Positions 9,395 through 18,600 of a stretch of DNA of 55,518 bases are shown piece after piece. The notes under the pieces are model-generated. The model was not told the origin of the DNA. It saw only the letters and a program-made list of their open reading frames with translations, and did no database searches. A program made the translations under genes and the position numbers. The stretch spans positions 1 through 55,518 of the forward strand of contig NZ_JABBJJ010000038.1 in the NCBI RefSeq assembly GCF_012933655.1. The letters run 5' to 3'. The first letter of the stretch is position 1. Each line of letters begins with the position of its first letter. The DNA comes from Pyxidicoccus fallax (lineage in GTDB: Bacteria; Myxococcota; Myxococcia; Myxococcales; Myxococcaceae).

Positions 9395-10405
9395 TCACGC
9401 GCGCCGGAGCTGGAGGCCCGTCTCTTCCAGTCTCCGGAGCAGGTAGGCGGGGTCGATGAGCACGTCCGGGAGGTAGAGCCCCGGTGCCACGGGAGGCCCG
9501 CCCGCGAGGCCCAACAGCCGCTCGGTGGCCACGGCCACGCCCATGGCGGTCGCGGGCGCCTGGCCCGCCGGGTGGACCAACTCATGGCGCACGCGTCCCG
9601 TCGTCCCGTCCTGCCTCCGGCCGGTGATTTCGATGATGAGCTCCGTCGAGAAGGGCTCGCCGCGCTTGCGAGAGGCCGACTGGCCCACCGCGAGGTCGAA
9701 CCGGATGCTCCGGGCGTCGGTCGCCGCCGCGAGGCTCATGACATCGAGCGGGGAGTAGGCCTGGACGCTCAGCTCGCCTCCATCCACGCCTCGGAGCGTG
9801 CGCTTCGCCTCGTCTCCATGGGCCCAGAGCCACTTGCCGTCCTTCAGGAGGAGGGTGCCCGCGGCGGACTTCGTCATCCGCTCGAAGTCGGCGTACGCCG
9901 CCGGCCCGCCCATGTCCTCCTCGTCGAGGACAGCGGCGATTTCGATGGCGTCGATGGACTGGAACTCCCGGGCGAAGTGGAGGGTCGCCAGGGTGGCCAT
10001 TCCCACCAGCCAGTGGCTGGCCATGAGGATGGGCGCGCTCGTGGGGTTGTGGATGTAGAGCGCCACCTCGGGGCCCACCTCGAACAGGTTCGTCGAGATG
10101 CCGAGGTACGGAATTCCCTTCGCCTGGGCGTACCGCAGGGAGTTGAGGGTGTCGTCCTTCACGAAGATGACGACCGCGCTGTAGGCCGCGCTGGCGGGCA
10201 GGCCCAGGTCGGGCCGCTCCAGGTCGATGCGCGCCGTGTCCGCGCCGCCGACTTCCCGGGCGACGGCGTCCGCCCGGGCGAGGTTGCGCCCGCCAATCGT
10301 GATGGGCAGGCCCGGGTGGAGCCGCCGGAGCGCCTTCGCGGCCTGGGCCCCCACGAGGCCGGAGCCCCCGATGATGAGGACGGGTTTCTGCGTGTGCGTG
10401 GACAT
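9395..10405 (-). CDS. NAD(P)-binding Rossmann protein, saccharopine dehydrogenase-like (copy 1)
   Basis: Promoter-proximal member of a tandem pair, 336 residues, with the fingerprint VLIIGGSGLVGAQAA at the N-terminus and the same body as its neighbour (roughly half of residues identical by eye). Start ATG at 10405 has a GGGGAGG ribosome site 8 nt upstream. Probably a cytoplasmic NAD(P)-dependent reductase or dehydrogenase; no substrate can be named. It is transcribed divergently from the TetR-family gene at 10585, and the 179-nt gap holds a near-palindrome suited to a TetR dimer. Confidence 0.85.
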   Translation of the reverse strand: MSTHTQKPVLIIGGSGLVGAQAAKALRRLHPGLPITIGGRNLARADAVAREVGGADTARIDLERPDLGLPASAAYSAVVIFVKDDTLNSLRYAQAKGIPYLGISTNLFEVGPEVALYIHNPTSAPILMASHWLVGMATLATLHFAREFQSIDAIEIAAVLDEEDMGGPAAYADFERMTKSAAGTLLLKDGKWLWAHGDEAKRTLRGVDGGELSVQAYSPLDVMSLAAATDARSIRFDLAVGQSASRKRGEPFSTELIIEITGRRQDGTTGRVRHELVHPAGQAPATAMGVAVATERLLGLAGGPPVAPGLYLPDVLIDPAYLLRRLEETGLQLRRA

Positions 10406-10489
10406 GGCGGATGCCTCCCCTGACAGACGGGCCCATCGCGCGGCCGGAAGTGGCCGTGCCCGATGCGGTCCCGATTCGCTACTCTTCGT

Positions 10490-10508
10490 AAGTTACCAAT
10501 GGTAGGTT
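10490..10508. promoter_or_regulatory. Candidate TetR operator
   Basis: A 19-bp imperfect palindrome centred on base 10499. The inner arms TACCA and TGGTA are perfect around a single A, and 7 of 9 positions per arm match overall. It lies between the divergent dehydrogenase pair and the TetR gene, the usual place for an autoregulatory TetR site. Binding is inferred. Confidence 0.5.
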
Positions 10509-10584
10509 CGCCACGAATTCTTTCTCCGGGAGGAGCGAGAGGCGGCGGTGCGTTACAATTCCCTGACGCGACCCGTCGCATCCC

Positions 10585-11169
10585 ATGAGCGAGACATCCG
10601 GCAAGAAGCTGACGAAGGCCCAGAGACGCGAGCAGTTGCTCGACGTCGCCCTGAAGCTCGTGCGGGAGGAGGGCACGGACGCGCTGACGCTCGGCTACCT
10701 GGCCGAGCGGGCTGGCGTCAGCAAGCCCATTGCCTACGAGCACTTCAAGACGCGCTCCGGCCTGTTGATTGCCCTCTACGCGGACCTGGACTCGGTGCAG
10801 GTGGCCGCGCTCCTGGAGGCATTGAAGCGCACGCCCCGCAAGCTGGAGGACGTGGCTCGCGTGGTGAGCCGCGCGTACATGCACTGCTACACGTCGATGG
10901 GGCCCGAGTGGCACGCCATCTCCGCGGCCTTGAAGGGCGACGAGGAGATGGAGGTCTTCCAGCAGGAGCTCGTCGACAGCTATGTGGCCATCTATTGCGA
11001 GGCCTTCGCGCCGTTCTGCGACTTGAAGAAGGAGGAGCTGCGCCTGCGGTGCATCGCCATCTGTGGCGCGGCGGAGGCGCTCGCGCGGGAGATGCTGCGT
11101 GGGCGTGTGAGCGAGGAGCGGGCCTCGACGAGCCTGGGCTCGCTCATCGTCGCGTGGCTCTCCGTGTAG
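10585..11169 (+). CDS. TetR/AcrR family transcriptional regulator
   Basis: 194-residue repressor. The N-terminal helix-turn-helix is plain: about residues 14-60 carry LAERAGVSKPIAYEHFKTR, the standard TetR recognition helix with a Tyr-Glu-His-Phe end. The rest is an alpha-helical ligand-binding and dimerisation domain. It is divergent from the two Rossmann oxidoreductases and probably represses them and itself through the 10490-10508 palindrome. A -10-like TACAAT lies at 10554-10559; the ribosome site is weak. Confidence 0.9.
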   Translation: MSETSGKKLTKAQRREQLLDVALKLVREEGTDALTLGYLAERAGVSKPIAYEHFKTRSGLLIALYADLDSVQVAALLEALKRTPRKLEDVARVVSRAYMHCYTSMGPEWHAISAALKGDEEMEVFQQELVDSYVAIYCEAFAPFCDLKKEELRLRCIAICGAAEALAREMLRGRVSEERASTSLGSLIVAWLSV

Positions 11170-11231
11170 CTCGCGGGAGTGCCGGGTTCCGGACAGTCAG
11201 ACGGGAAGTCACGGCGGGACGCGGGTCGGGC

Positions 11232-11237
11232 TATCCT
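11232..11237 (+). promoter_or_regulatory. Candidate -10 element
   Basis: TATCCT, matching the TANNNT pattern, lies 20 nt before the ATG at 11258, leaving room for the GAGGAG ribosome site in the leader. No convincing -35 was found. Confidence 0.3.
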
Positions 11238-11257
11238 CGGTGGGACGAGGAGCGGCC

Positions 11258-12253
11258 ATGGCGAACGGACAGAGACGGGGCGGCGGCCCGAGCCGGAACG
11301 AGGAGACGCGCATCGCGCCGGAGGAGGACCCGGACGCGACGCGTGACATCCCGCTCGTCACCCGGGCCGAGGAGACGCTGGAGCCGGACCCCCTCGTGAC
11401 GCGGATGACGCCGCTGGACGCGGGGCCGGACGTGACGCGCATGGGGCCCGTGGAGGACCGGCCGGTCCGGGGCGCCAGGGCGCGGGGTGGCGTTGCACCA
11501 CCGGCCCGAGACGCTCGCGGCGAGGAGACGGACCCGGGGGAGTTCGCCACGGACATCCGGAGCGAGGCGCCCGCGGCGGTCCGGGGAGGGCCGGCGCCGA
11601 AGTCCTCGGGCTGGCTGGCGAAGGGTGCCGGCGAGAAGCGCGCGAGCCCGCCTCCAGCGCAGGTGGGCGTGGTGCGGCTGAGCCCGCTGGAGCCCGCGAA
11701 GGGGAAGGCGGCGCTGGAGGACGAGCCCCCCGCGCTGCGGACGATGTTCGCGAACCACTCGGCGCTGCTCGCGGAGCAGTTGCGGGGCGCGATGTCGTCG
11801 AAGATGTATGGCCGGGGGCCGCACCGGGTGCTGCGCATCGACGAGCCGGAGGGGCCCAGCACGGCGGGCGGGAAGCTGGCGCGGCAGGCGATTTCGCTGG
11901 TGCCCCGGAAGGGCTCCGGACCGTCGCTGATGTGCGGCTGGGTGGACGTGTCGAAGCGCGAGGCGCAGCTGCGCAACTTCGAGGCGGTGGCGAAGCGCTA
12001 CGAGTCCCACCATGGTGAGCCGCTGGAGATGCAGGCGGAGGAGTACGAGCGCTTCCTGCGCGACGTGGAGGAGGTGCTCACCCAGGCCGTCATCAAGGTG
12101 CGCATCATCGTCCCGGAGGAAGGCGCGGGCGCGGTGCGGGTGGCGCCCGTGGCTGGCAAGACGCGGCGCAAGGGCGTCCCGGTACTGCTGACGGTCGCCC
12201 TCGCCGTGGTGGCCTTCCTGCTGGGTGTGTTCGTGGGGCGGATGCCGGGCTGA
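11258..12253 (+). CDS. Tail-anchored protein with repeated TR motifs
   Basis: 331 residues, function not recognised. The N-terminal third is low-complexity and acidic, with a short recurring Thr-Arg motif (ETRI, ATRD, VTRA, VTRM, VTRM) every 9-16 residues. The middle (about residues 160-290) looks globular. The C-terminus is a basic stretch (KTRRKG) followed by one hydrophobic segment (VPVLLTVALAVVAFLLGVFV) ending 4 residues before the stop, so the protein is probably tail-anchored with a cytoplasmic body. The ATG is supported by GAGGAG upstream and by a TATCCT -10-like element. The Thr-Arg repeats could be kinase or FHA docking sites, but that is inference. Confidence 0.75.
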   Translation: MANGQRRGGGPSRNEETRIAPEEDPDATRDIPLVTRAEETLEPDPLVTRMTPLDAGPDVTRMGPVEDRPVRGARARGGVAPPARDARGEETDPGEFATDIRSEAPAAVRGGPAPKSSGWLAKGAGEKRASPPPAQVGVVRLSPLEPAKGKAALEDEPPALRTMFANHSALLAEQLRGAMSSKMYGRGPHRVLRIDEPEGPSTAGGKLARQAISLVPRKGSGPSLMCGWVDVSKREAQLRNFEAVAKRYESHHGEPLEMQAEEYERFLRDVEEVLTQAVIKVRIIVPEEGAGAVRVAPVAGKTRRKGVPVLLTVALAVVAFLLGVFVGRMPG

Positions 12254-12299
12254 GACGTTGTCCCAAGGCGTAGGCGAGGGTCGGTGTTACCTTCCGCCC

Positions 12300-12482
12300 A
12301 TGCCTCGCTGGTTCAACACCTCCAGGCTCAAGCCGGATGGGGCATCGACACCGGGAGCAGGCCCGGACGCTTTCGGGCCGCTCGGTCACCGTCATCCGCG
12401 CGTGAGCCCGCCTACGCCGGCGGAGGCGCCTCGCGGGCCCAGTGCCGGTGCGCGGCGATGGCGTCGGCGAAGAGCTGGCTGA
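12300..12482 (+). pseudogene. Possible 5' remnant of a PRWFNT-type ATPase gene
   Basis: An ATG at 12300 opens with MPRWFNT, which recalls the N-terminus of AAA-like ATPases (usually PRWFNTAGPC...) that are numerous in myxobacteria. The match ends after FNT and the rest is Pro/Arg-rich with no P-loop. The frame runs into the 3' end of katE. It is preceded at exactly 6 nt by TACCTT, a -10-like element expected for a leaderless message. Likely a truncated start of a lost gene. The family recollection is from memory and untested. Confidence 0.3.
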
Positions 12483-14556
12483 AGCCCTTCGTCTCCGTCT
12501 TCGCGCTCCGGACGACGCCCATCGCCCCGTCCACCCCCTTCGCCGGAGGAGGCGGCGCGAGCTGGCTGACGCCCGCCGTGTCCAGCAGCGCCGAGGCCTC
12601 ACCGGAGAGCGCCAGCGGCTTGCAGTGGATGAAGGCCTCCCGCACGAAGTCCACCGCCAGCGGCACCCGCTTCAGCGCCTCCACGCTCTTCGCCCCGCCC
12701 GGGACGTAGATGGCGTCGTACATCACCGACGATGCCGTCAGGAACGTCTTGAGCGGCACCTCCTCCTGGCCATCCCCGCTCTTGACGGGGCTCAGCGTGG
12801 GCCCCACCACCTCCACCGTGGCCCCCAGTGCCTCCAGCCGCTTGCGCACGTGCGCCAGTTCCTTGCCCGCGAAGCCGTCCGCCACCAGCGCCGCCACCTT
12901 GCGCGTCTTGATGGAGTCGCGCGGGCCGTGCTCGATGCTCAGCGCCGGTGACGTGTCCACCATGTTCCTCGACCGCTTGCTCACCTTCGGCGCCTTCAGC
13001 GGCTTCGGCGGCGGGACGCCCACCGCCCGCGCCACCCGGGTGGCCACGTCGAAGTCGATGTTCACCAGAACCTGGTGCACCACGCGCTCGCGAATCTCCG
13101 CCCGCTCCACCTTGCCAATCTCGAACTCCAGCGCCGCCACCAGGTGCTCCTGCTCCGGCTTCGTCAGGCTCTTGTAGAAGAGCGTGGCCTGGCTGAAGTG
13201 GTCGTTGAAGCTCTCGCTCCGCTGGCGAATCTTGTGCCCGTCCACGCGCTCCTGCCGGTGTGTGAAGCCCTGCCGCGGGTTCGCCAGGAACGGACAGCCG
13301 CCGCCCAGCGAGTTGGGGTGGTAGTTCGCCCGGCTGGTGGGAATCGTCTGCCGCCCGAAGCCGTCCTGCTGGTGGTTGTGCACCGGCGCCACCGGCTTGT
13401 TGATGGGCAGCTCCGCGAAGTTGGGACCGCCCAGCCGCGTCAGCTGTGTGTCCAGGTACGAGAAGAGCCGCGCCTGCAGCAGCGGGTCATTCGTGAAGTC
13501 GATGCCGGGCACCACGTTGGCCACGCAGAAGGCCACCTGCTCCGTCTCCGCGAAGAAGTTGTCCGGGTTGCGGTCCAGCGTCAGCTTGCCCACCCGCTGC
13601 ACCGGCACCAGTTCCTCCGGCAGCACCTTCGTCGCGTCCAGCAGGTCGAAGCCGTACTTCAGCACGTCCTCCTCGGGGATGAGCTGAAGGCCCAGCTCGT
13701 ACTCGGGGAAGTTCCCCGCCTCGATGGCATCCCACAAGTCCCGGCGGTGGAAGTCCGGGTCGATGCCGGACAGCTTCTGTGCCTCGTCCCAGACGAGCGA
13801 GTGCGTGCCGAGCAGCGGCTTCCAGTGGAACTTCACCAGATGCGCCTTGCCCTCCGCGTTGACCAGCCGAAAGGTGTGGACGCCGAAGCCCTCCATCATC
13901 CGGTAGCTGCGCGGAATGGCCCGGTCCGACATCAGCCACATCACCATGTGCGCCGTCTCCGGGACGAGCGACACGAAGTCCCACAGCGAGTCGTGCGCGG
14001 AGGACGCCTGTGGAATCTCGTTGTGCGGCTCGGGCTTCACCGAGTGCACGAAGTCCGGGAACTTGATGCCGTCCTGGATGAAGAAGACGGGGATGTTGTT
14101 GCCCACCAGGTCGAAGTTCCCCTCGGGCGTGTAGAACTTGGTGGCGAAGCCCCGCACGTCCCGCACGGTGTCCGCCGAGCCGCGCGAGCCTCCCACGGTG
14201 GAGAAGCGCACGAACACCGGCGTGCGCAGCGACGGGTCCGTGAGGAAGCGCGCCTGGGTGTACTTCTCCAGCGACTTGTAGACCTGGAAATAGCCGTGCG
14301 CGCCGGAGCCCCGCGCGTGCACCACCCGCTCCGGGATGCGCTCGTGGTCGAAGCGCATCATCTTCTCCCGGAAGTGGAAGTCCTCCAGGAGCGTGGGTCC
14401 ACGGACGCCCGCCTTCAGCGAGTTGTCCGTCTCGGAGATGGGGATGCCCTGGTCGGTGGTGAGCGTCTGGCCTTCCGGGTGCATCCGGTAGGGCTCCAGG
14501 GCCTGGCTCTTGAGGGACGTGGGCGGATTCTTCGCGGAGGTTTTGCGCAGTCGCAT
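12412..14556 (-). CDS. katE: Large-subunit catalase with C-terminal GATase1-like domain
   Basis: Clade 2 (HPII-type) monofunctional haem catalase, 2 H2O2 to 2 H2O + O2, cytoplasmic. The 714 residues are the family size. Visible active-site parts are the distal His in [15 protein letters not shown] (H80), the distal Asn in [13 protein letters not shown] (N153) and the proximal haem-ligand Tyr in RLFSYLDTQ. After about residue 560 comes the flavodoxin/DJ-1-like domain of large catalases ([27 protein letters not shown]). The ATG at 14556 has a short AGG-type ribosome site. Monocistronic by context. Confidence 0.96.
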   Translation of the reverse strand: MRLRKTSAKNPPTSLKSQALEPYRMHPEGQTLTTDQGIPISETDNSLKAGVRGPTLLEDFHFREKMMRFDHERIPERVVHARGSGAHGYFQVYKSLEKYTQARFLTDPSLRTPVFVRFSTVGGSRGSADTVRDVRGFATKFYTPEGNFDLVGNNIPVFFIQDGIKFPDFVHSVKPEPHNEIPQASSAHDSLWDFVSLVPETAHMVMWLMSDRAIPRSYRMMEGFGVHTFRLVNAEGKAHLVKFHWKPLLGTHSLVWDEAQKLSGIDPDFHRRDLWDAIEAGNFPEYELGLQLIPEEDVLKYGFDLLDATKVLPEELVPVQRVGKLTLDRNPDNFFAETEQVAFCVANVVPGIDFTNDPLLQARLFSYLDTQLTRLGGPNFAELPINKPVAPVHNHQQDGFGRQTIPTSRANYHPNSLGGGCPFLANPRQGFTHRQERVDGHKIRQRSESFNDHFSQATLFYKSLTKPEQEHLVAALEFEIGKVERAEIRERVVHQVLVNIDFDVATRVARAVGVPPPKPLKAPKVSKRSRNMVDTSPALSIEHGPRDSIKTRKVAALVADGFAGKELAHVRKRLEALGATVEVVGPTLSPVKSGDGQEEVPLKTFLTASSVMYDAIYVPGGAKSVEALKRVPLAVDFVREAFIHCKPLALSGEASALLDTAGVSQLAPPPPAKGVDGAMGVVRSAKTETKGFSQLFADAIAAHRHWAREAPPPA

Positions 14557-14706
14557 GGGGACCTGTCACCAGCGGGGGAGGTGGGCGTGCCGGTTACGCG
14601 GCACTCCAGGTCTGTATGCGTGTCCTGCCCTCCGGTGCCGCTCGGAACCCGTGTGCCGTCATCGAGTGGGCACTTCCGCGCGGAGGCTCTCCGGGGAAGT
14701 GTCCAC

Positions 14707-14732
14707 GAGCGCGCGCTGGGACCGGCGCGCTC
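14707..14732 (-). terminator. GC-rich hairpin downstream of the SRPBCC gene
   Basis: Perfect 8-bp arms GAGCGCGC and GCGCGCTC flank a 10-nt loop, about 50 nt past the stop at 14782. No T run follows on the minus strand, so intrinsic termination is doubtful. Confidence 0.25.
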
Positions 14733-14781
14733 CCGCGGCGTGAGCGTGCGCACGGGAGCGGGTGAAGGCGTCAGGCGTGCA

Positions 14782-15447
14782 TCACGGCGTGGGCTGGGCG
14801 ACGCCCGCCGAGCCCTCGACGGCGGGGGCGGCGGCAGCGGCGGCCTCGGCGGCGGCCTTCTCCGCCGCGGCCCGCTCCTCGGCCACGCGCACGGCCTCGG
14901 CCTCGGCGCGCTTCTTCGACTCGGCCTCCGCCGCCGTCGTCATGCTGGCCAGGCCCTTCTCGAAGTCCTTCCCCACCATGGCGTCCATGTCCATGAAGAC
15001 GTCGAACGCCTTGCTCAGGAAGTTGTTGGTGCCGCTCATGGCCCACGTCACCTCGGTGCCGCCCTGGGTGGGCTTGAACGTGAAGGTGGTGGTGTTCGTG
15101 GCCGCGAAGGGCCGGATGAACTCCAGCTTGATGCGGACGAGCTCGTTGACCTTGCTCTCCTCGATGGTCATCCGGCCCTCGCCCACGTCGTCGTTGCCGG
15201 ACCAGGTGTACACCGCGCCCACGCCCGACTCCGCGCCGGAGTACGTGGTCTGCTGATTCGGGTCCAGCTTGCCCCACGGCGACCACTCGCCCCAGTGGCG
15301 GAAGTCATTCACCAGCGTGAAGGCGACGTCCGGCGTCACCGACAGCGTGGCGGTGCGCTGCAGCGTGAAGTCAGCCGGACGGGTGGCGATGAAGGCCGCC
15401 AGCACCACGAGAGCGAGCGTGAGGCCGCCGAGAATCTTCTTGAGCAT
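14782..15447 (-). CDS. SRPBCC (polyketide cyclase-like) family protein, membrane-anchored
   Basis: 221 residues. One N-terminal membrane segment (about residues 5-22, ILGGLTLALVVLAAFIA), then a START/SRPBCC ligand-binding fold (about 28-165) with the family-typical DFRHWGEWSPW segment, and a C-terminal Ala/Glu-rich coiled or disordered tail. The ligand is unknown; such proteins are often annotated polyketide cyclase/dehydrase. The start MLKKIL is chosen because the hydrophobic anchor follows directly and AGGA lies upstream; an earlier GTG would add an implausible Arg-rich stretch. Confidence 0.82.
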   Translation of the reverse strand: MLKKILGGLTLALVVLAAFIATRPADFTLQRTATLSVTPDVAFTLVNDFRHWGEWSPWGKLDPNQQTTYSGAESGVGAVYTWSGNDDVGEGRMTIEESKVNELVRIKLEFIRPFAATNTTTFTFKPTQGGTEVTWAMSGTNNFLSKAFDVFMDMDAMVGKDFEKGLASMTTAAEAESKKRAEAEAVRVAEERAAAEKAAAEAAAAAAPAVEGSAGVAQPTP

Positions 15448-15596
15448 GGGGTGTGAGTCCTCTGGACGAAGGCCCTGTGTGAAGAGGGCCGGGCGGGCGT
15501 CATAAAGCCGCCGGGCAACCCGACGCAAGGCGCACCCCGGCCCACGGGCCACCCTTCACGTCGGGTCCTCTCTCCTCGGCACCCACGTTGCGGGTC

Positions 15597-15637
15597 AAAA
15601 CAGAACGGCCCGGCGCGAGGACTGTCGCGCCGGGCCG
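15597..15637 (-). terminator. Rho-independent terminator of the DUF4082 gene
   Basis: Perfect 13-bp stem (15606-15618 with 15625-15637) and a 6-nt loop, 37 nt beyond the stop at 15674. On the minus strand it is followed by TTCTGTTTT. Confidence 0.85.
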
Positions 15638-15673
15638 CTCGTCGTCACCCCGAAGGGCAGGGTGACCCGCGAC

Positions 15674-18600
15674 TCAGTTGTACGTGGCCGTGTAGGTGCC
15701 GGCCTGCGCGCCGTTGATGAACGCGAAGCCCACGCCCTTGATGGTCTGCGGCACCGTCGTCACCGGCGTGCCGTTGCGGCTCACCGAGACGAGCGTGCGG
15801 CCCGTCGCCGTGCGCGTGGGGACCATGAGTGACAGGTTGCGCGCCGGGGTGGCCACGGTGAAGGTGAGCGCCGTGCCGCTGAAGGCCACTGAGGACACCT
15901 GGGTGGCCTCGCGCGCGTCCAGCCACTCGAGCAGCTGCCGGGCGGTGATGACGGACACGCCCTCGCGCCGGGCCGAGGCGACGATGGCCGCCGAGCCCGA
16001 GGCGCCGGCCGACGGGTCCGCGTCCACGTGCATGTTGGCGTTGAAGGCGCCGTAGTACCCCTTGGGGCCGAGCGCGTTGGCCAGCAGCGTGTCGATGTGC
16101 AGCGGGTACGTCTGGCCGGACTCGTCCGTCATCTGCGTGGCGAGCTGGTAGACGTCGATGGGCGTGCCGTCCACGTCCGCGAAGCGCATGGCCAGTCCGG
16201 AGCCGGTGAACAGGCCCGGGCGGTCCTGCACCCAGTAGTCCGGCCAGTAGTAGTAGTTCGTGTCCATCCGGATGCCGTGGCGCAGGGACACCTTCGGCTG
16301 CGTGGCCCAGTCGCTGAAGACGATGCAGTGCGTGCGGTTCGTCGAGGGCGCGGGAACGCCCGGGTACGACGCGGCGAAGCTCGCCAGCTGCGGCGTGAAG
16401 AAGTTCGGGTCCAGCGTGGCGGCCGTGTAGTCCGCGCAGCCGGTGTTGACGTGGAGGGCGTACTCGAAGCCCTGGGCCTCGTACGCCGTGGCCTGCGTCG
16501 TCGTCAGCCCACCGACGAAGTCATAGACGGTGCCGCGCACGCACTCCCAGTTGGCCACGTTGCAGCCCGCGGGGCTGGCGTTCTGGTACGCCTGCCAGCG
16601 CTGCACGGTGGCGCCGCCCGGGTGCCCGTCGCCCGTCATCACCACCACGGCCTTCTTCGCGCTGGGGAAGTACCAGAGGCGCGGCAGCGGGACGGTGCTC
16701 GTCTGGTGGAGCATGTTCGCCAGCAGGCGCTGCTGCTCGTCCGCCTGGGGAATCTGCACCTTGCTCATGTTCACCCAGTCCGGCCGCGGGTCGAAGGACG
16801 CGTTGCCGTAGAACATGTCGTTGGCGCGCGCCCCGGGGCCAATGTTGGAGCCGTCGCGGTTCTGTCCCTGCCACGCCGGGTTGCCCTGGCGCGTGAGAAT
16901 GACGGACTTCGCCAGGTCGTACGCGAAGGAGATGGCCGTGCCGCTGCCCACCGCGCGCAGGGTGACGGCCGCGTAGGACGTGGCCGTGGTGGCGTTCGAG
17001 TAGAGCGTGGCGACGGCGCGGGTGCCGGCCGCCAGCGTGTGCAGGTCCGCGGCGCCGTGGTACTGCATCGTCTCCGCGGTGAGGCCCGCGCCCGGCGCCT
17101 GGGTGGTGTCCAGCAGGAGGTAGCCCTCGGACAGGGTGCCCGTGGACGGGTTGAGGCCCAGCAGCGCGTTGAGGTTGGCGGCGGGGCGCATGGCGATGAG
17201 GCTGCCGCCCGCGTTCACCCAGTTGGTGACGAGCGTCACCTGGGCGGCGCTCAGCGTCGTCTCGCCGAGGACGAGCACCCGGTAGTCATTGAGCGACACC
17301 GAGGCGCCGATGTTGCCGGCGTCCGTGGTGGCGAACGAGGCGATGCCCTCGGCCTTGAGAATCTCCTTCAGGTAGTCGGTGAAGTGGTTGGCCGGGTCGG
17401 TGGCCAGCAGCACCGGGCCGGAGCCGGTGACGCCCGGACGCGGCGGGGGGCCGTTGGACTCGAAGATGACGTCCACCCAGTAGTTGGCGTTCTGGTAGCT
17501 GCTCGTGGGGAAGCTGGACACCGGGCCGTAGGCATAGACGCCGTTGCCACCGGAGGTGGTGCTGCCCGGCAGCGCATGCAGGGGCGGGCTGCTCACGCCG
17601 TTGGTGAGGCCGCCCAGGTCGGCGGAGTAGCCACCCACCGGCGCGAAGTAGGAAGCGACATACGTGGTGCCGGCGGTGATGGACACCGGCGAGGCGAACA
17701 GCACCTGCTGCCAGCCGGTGGCCGTCTCGTTCACGAAGGTGGCGCTGGCCAGTAGCTGCCCGGAGGCGCTCCACAGGTTGCCCACGTGGGTGCCGGTGTT
17801 GCCCGCGCCCTTGTAGAAGCGCACGCCCTTCACCTGTCCGTCCATGTCCGAGCGGAACTTCACGCCCACCTCGGTGGCGGCCGTGTCATTGGCCGTGGCG
17901 AGGCCCGGCGTCGCGCTCACGGGGAAGAGGGTGAAGGTGTTGCCCGGCGGGGGCGGCGCCGGCGGCAGCGCGCCCGTCGCCTGGAAGAGGACGTCCACCC
18001 AGTAGTTGGAGTCCCCGAAGCTGCCGGTGGGGAAGGTGCCGGAAGGGCCGTACGAGTAGACACCATTGCCCCCGTTGGCGGGGCCGGGCAGCGCCGTCAC
18101 GGGCGGGTTGCTCACGCCGTTGACGAGGCCCGCGTCGTCGAAGGCATAGGCGCCGTTGGGCGCGTGGTACGAGGCCACGTACGTCGCGTTGGCGGCGATG
18201 GCCACCGGGGTGGAGAACGTCACCTGCTGCCAGCCGGTGGCCGTCTCGTTGACGAAGGTGGCGGAGGCGAGGAGCTGCCCGTTGGCGCTCCACAGGTGGC
18301 CCACGTGGGTGCCGGTGTTGCCCGCGCCCTTGTAGAAGCGCACGCCCACCACGTTGCCCGTGATGGAGGTCCGGAACTTCACGCCCACTTCGACGGGGCG
18401 GGAGTCATTCGTCACGGAGGCGATGGCCGGCGTGGCGGTGGCCGGCCAGATGCTCACCGGCGGCGCGGGCCGGAAGACGACGTCCACCCAGTAGTTGGAG
18501 TTGCGGAAGCTGCCGGTGGGGAAGGTGCCGGAGGCGCCGTACTGGAAGACGCCGTTGCCGCCGGCGGTGGTGCCGCCCGGCAGCGCGTGCAGGGGCGGGC

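Noticed and set aside
13075..15456. 793-codon plus-strand frame over katE and the SRPBCC gene
   Set aside because: It spans two opposite-strand genes with clear motifs and its intergenic gap, so it cannot be a real single gene.
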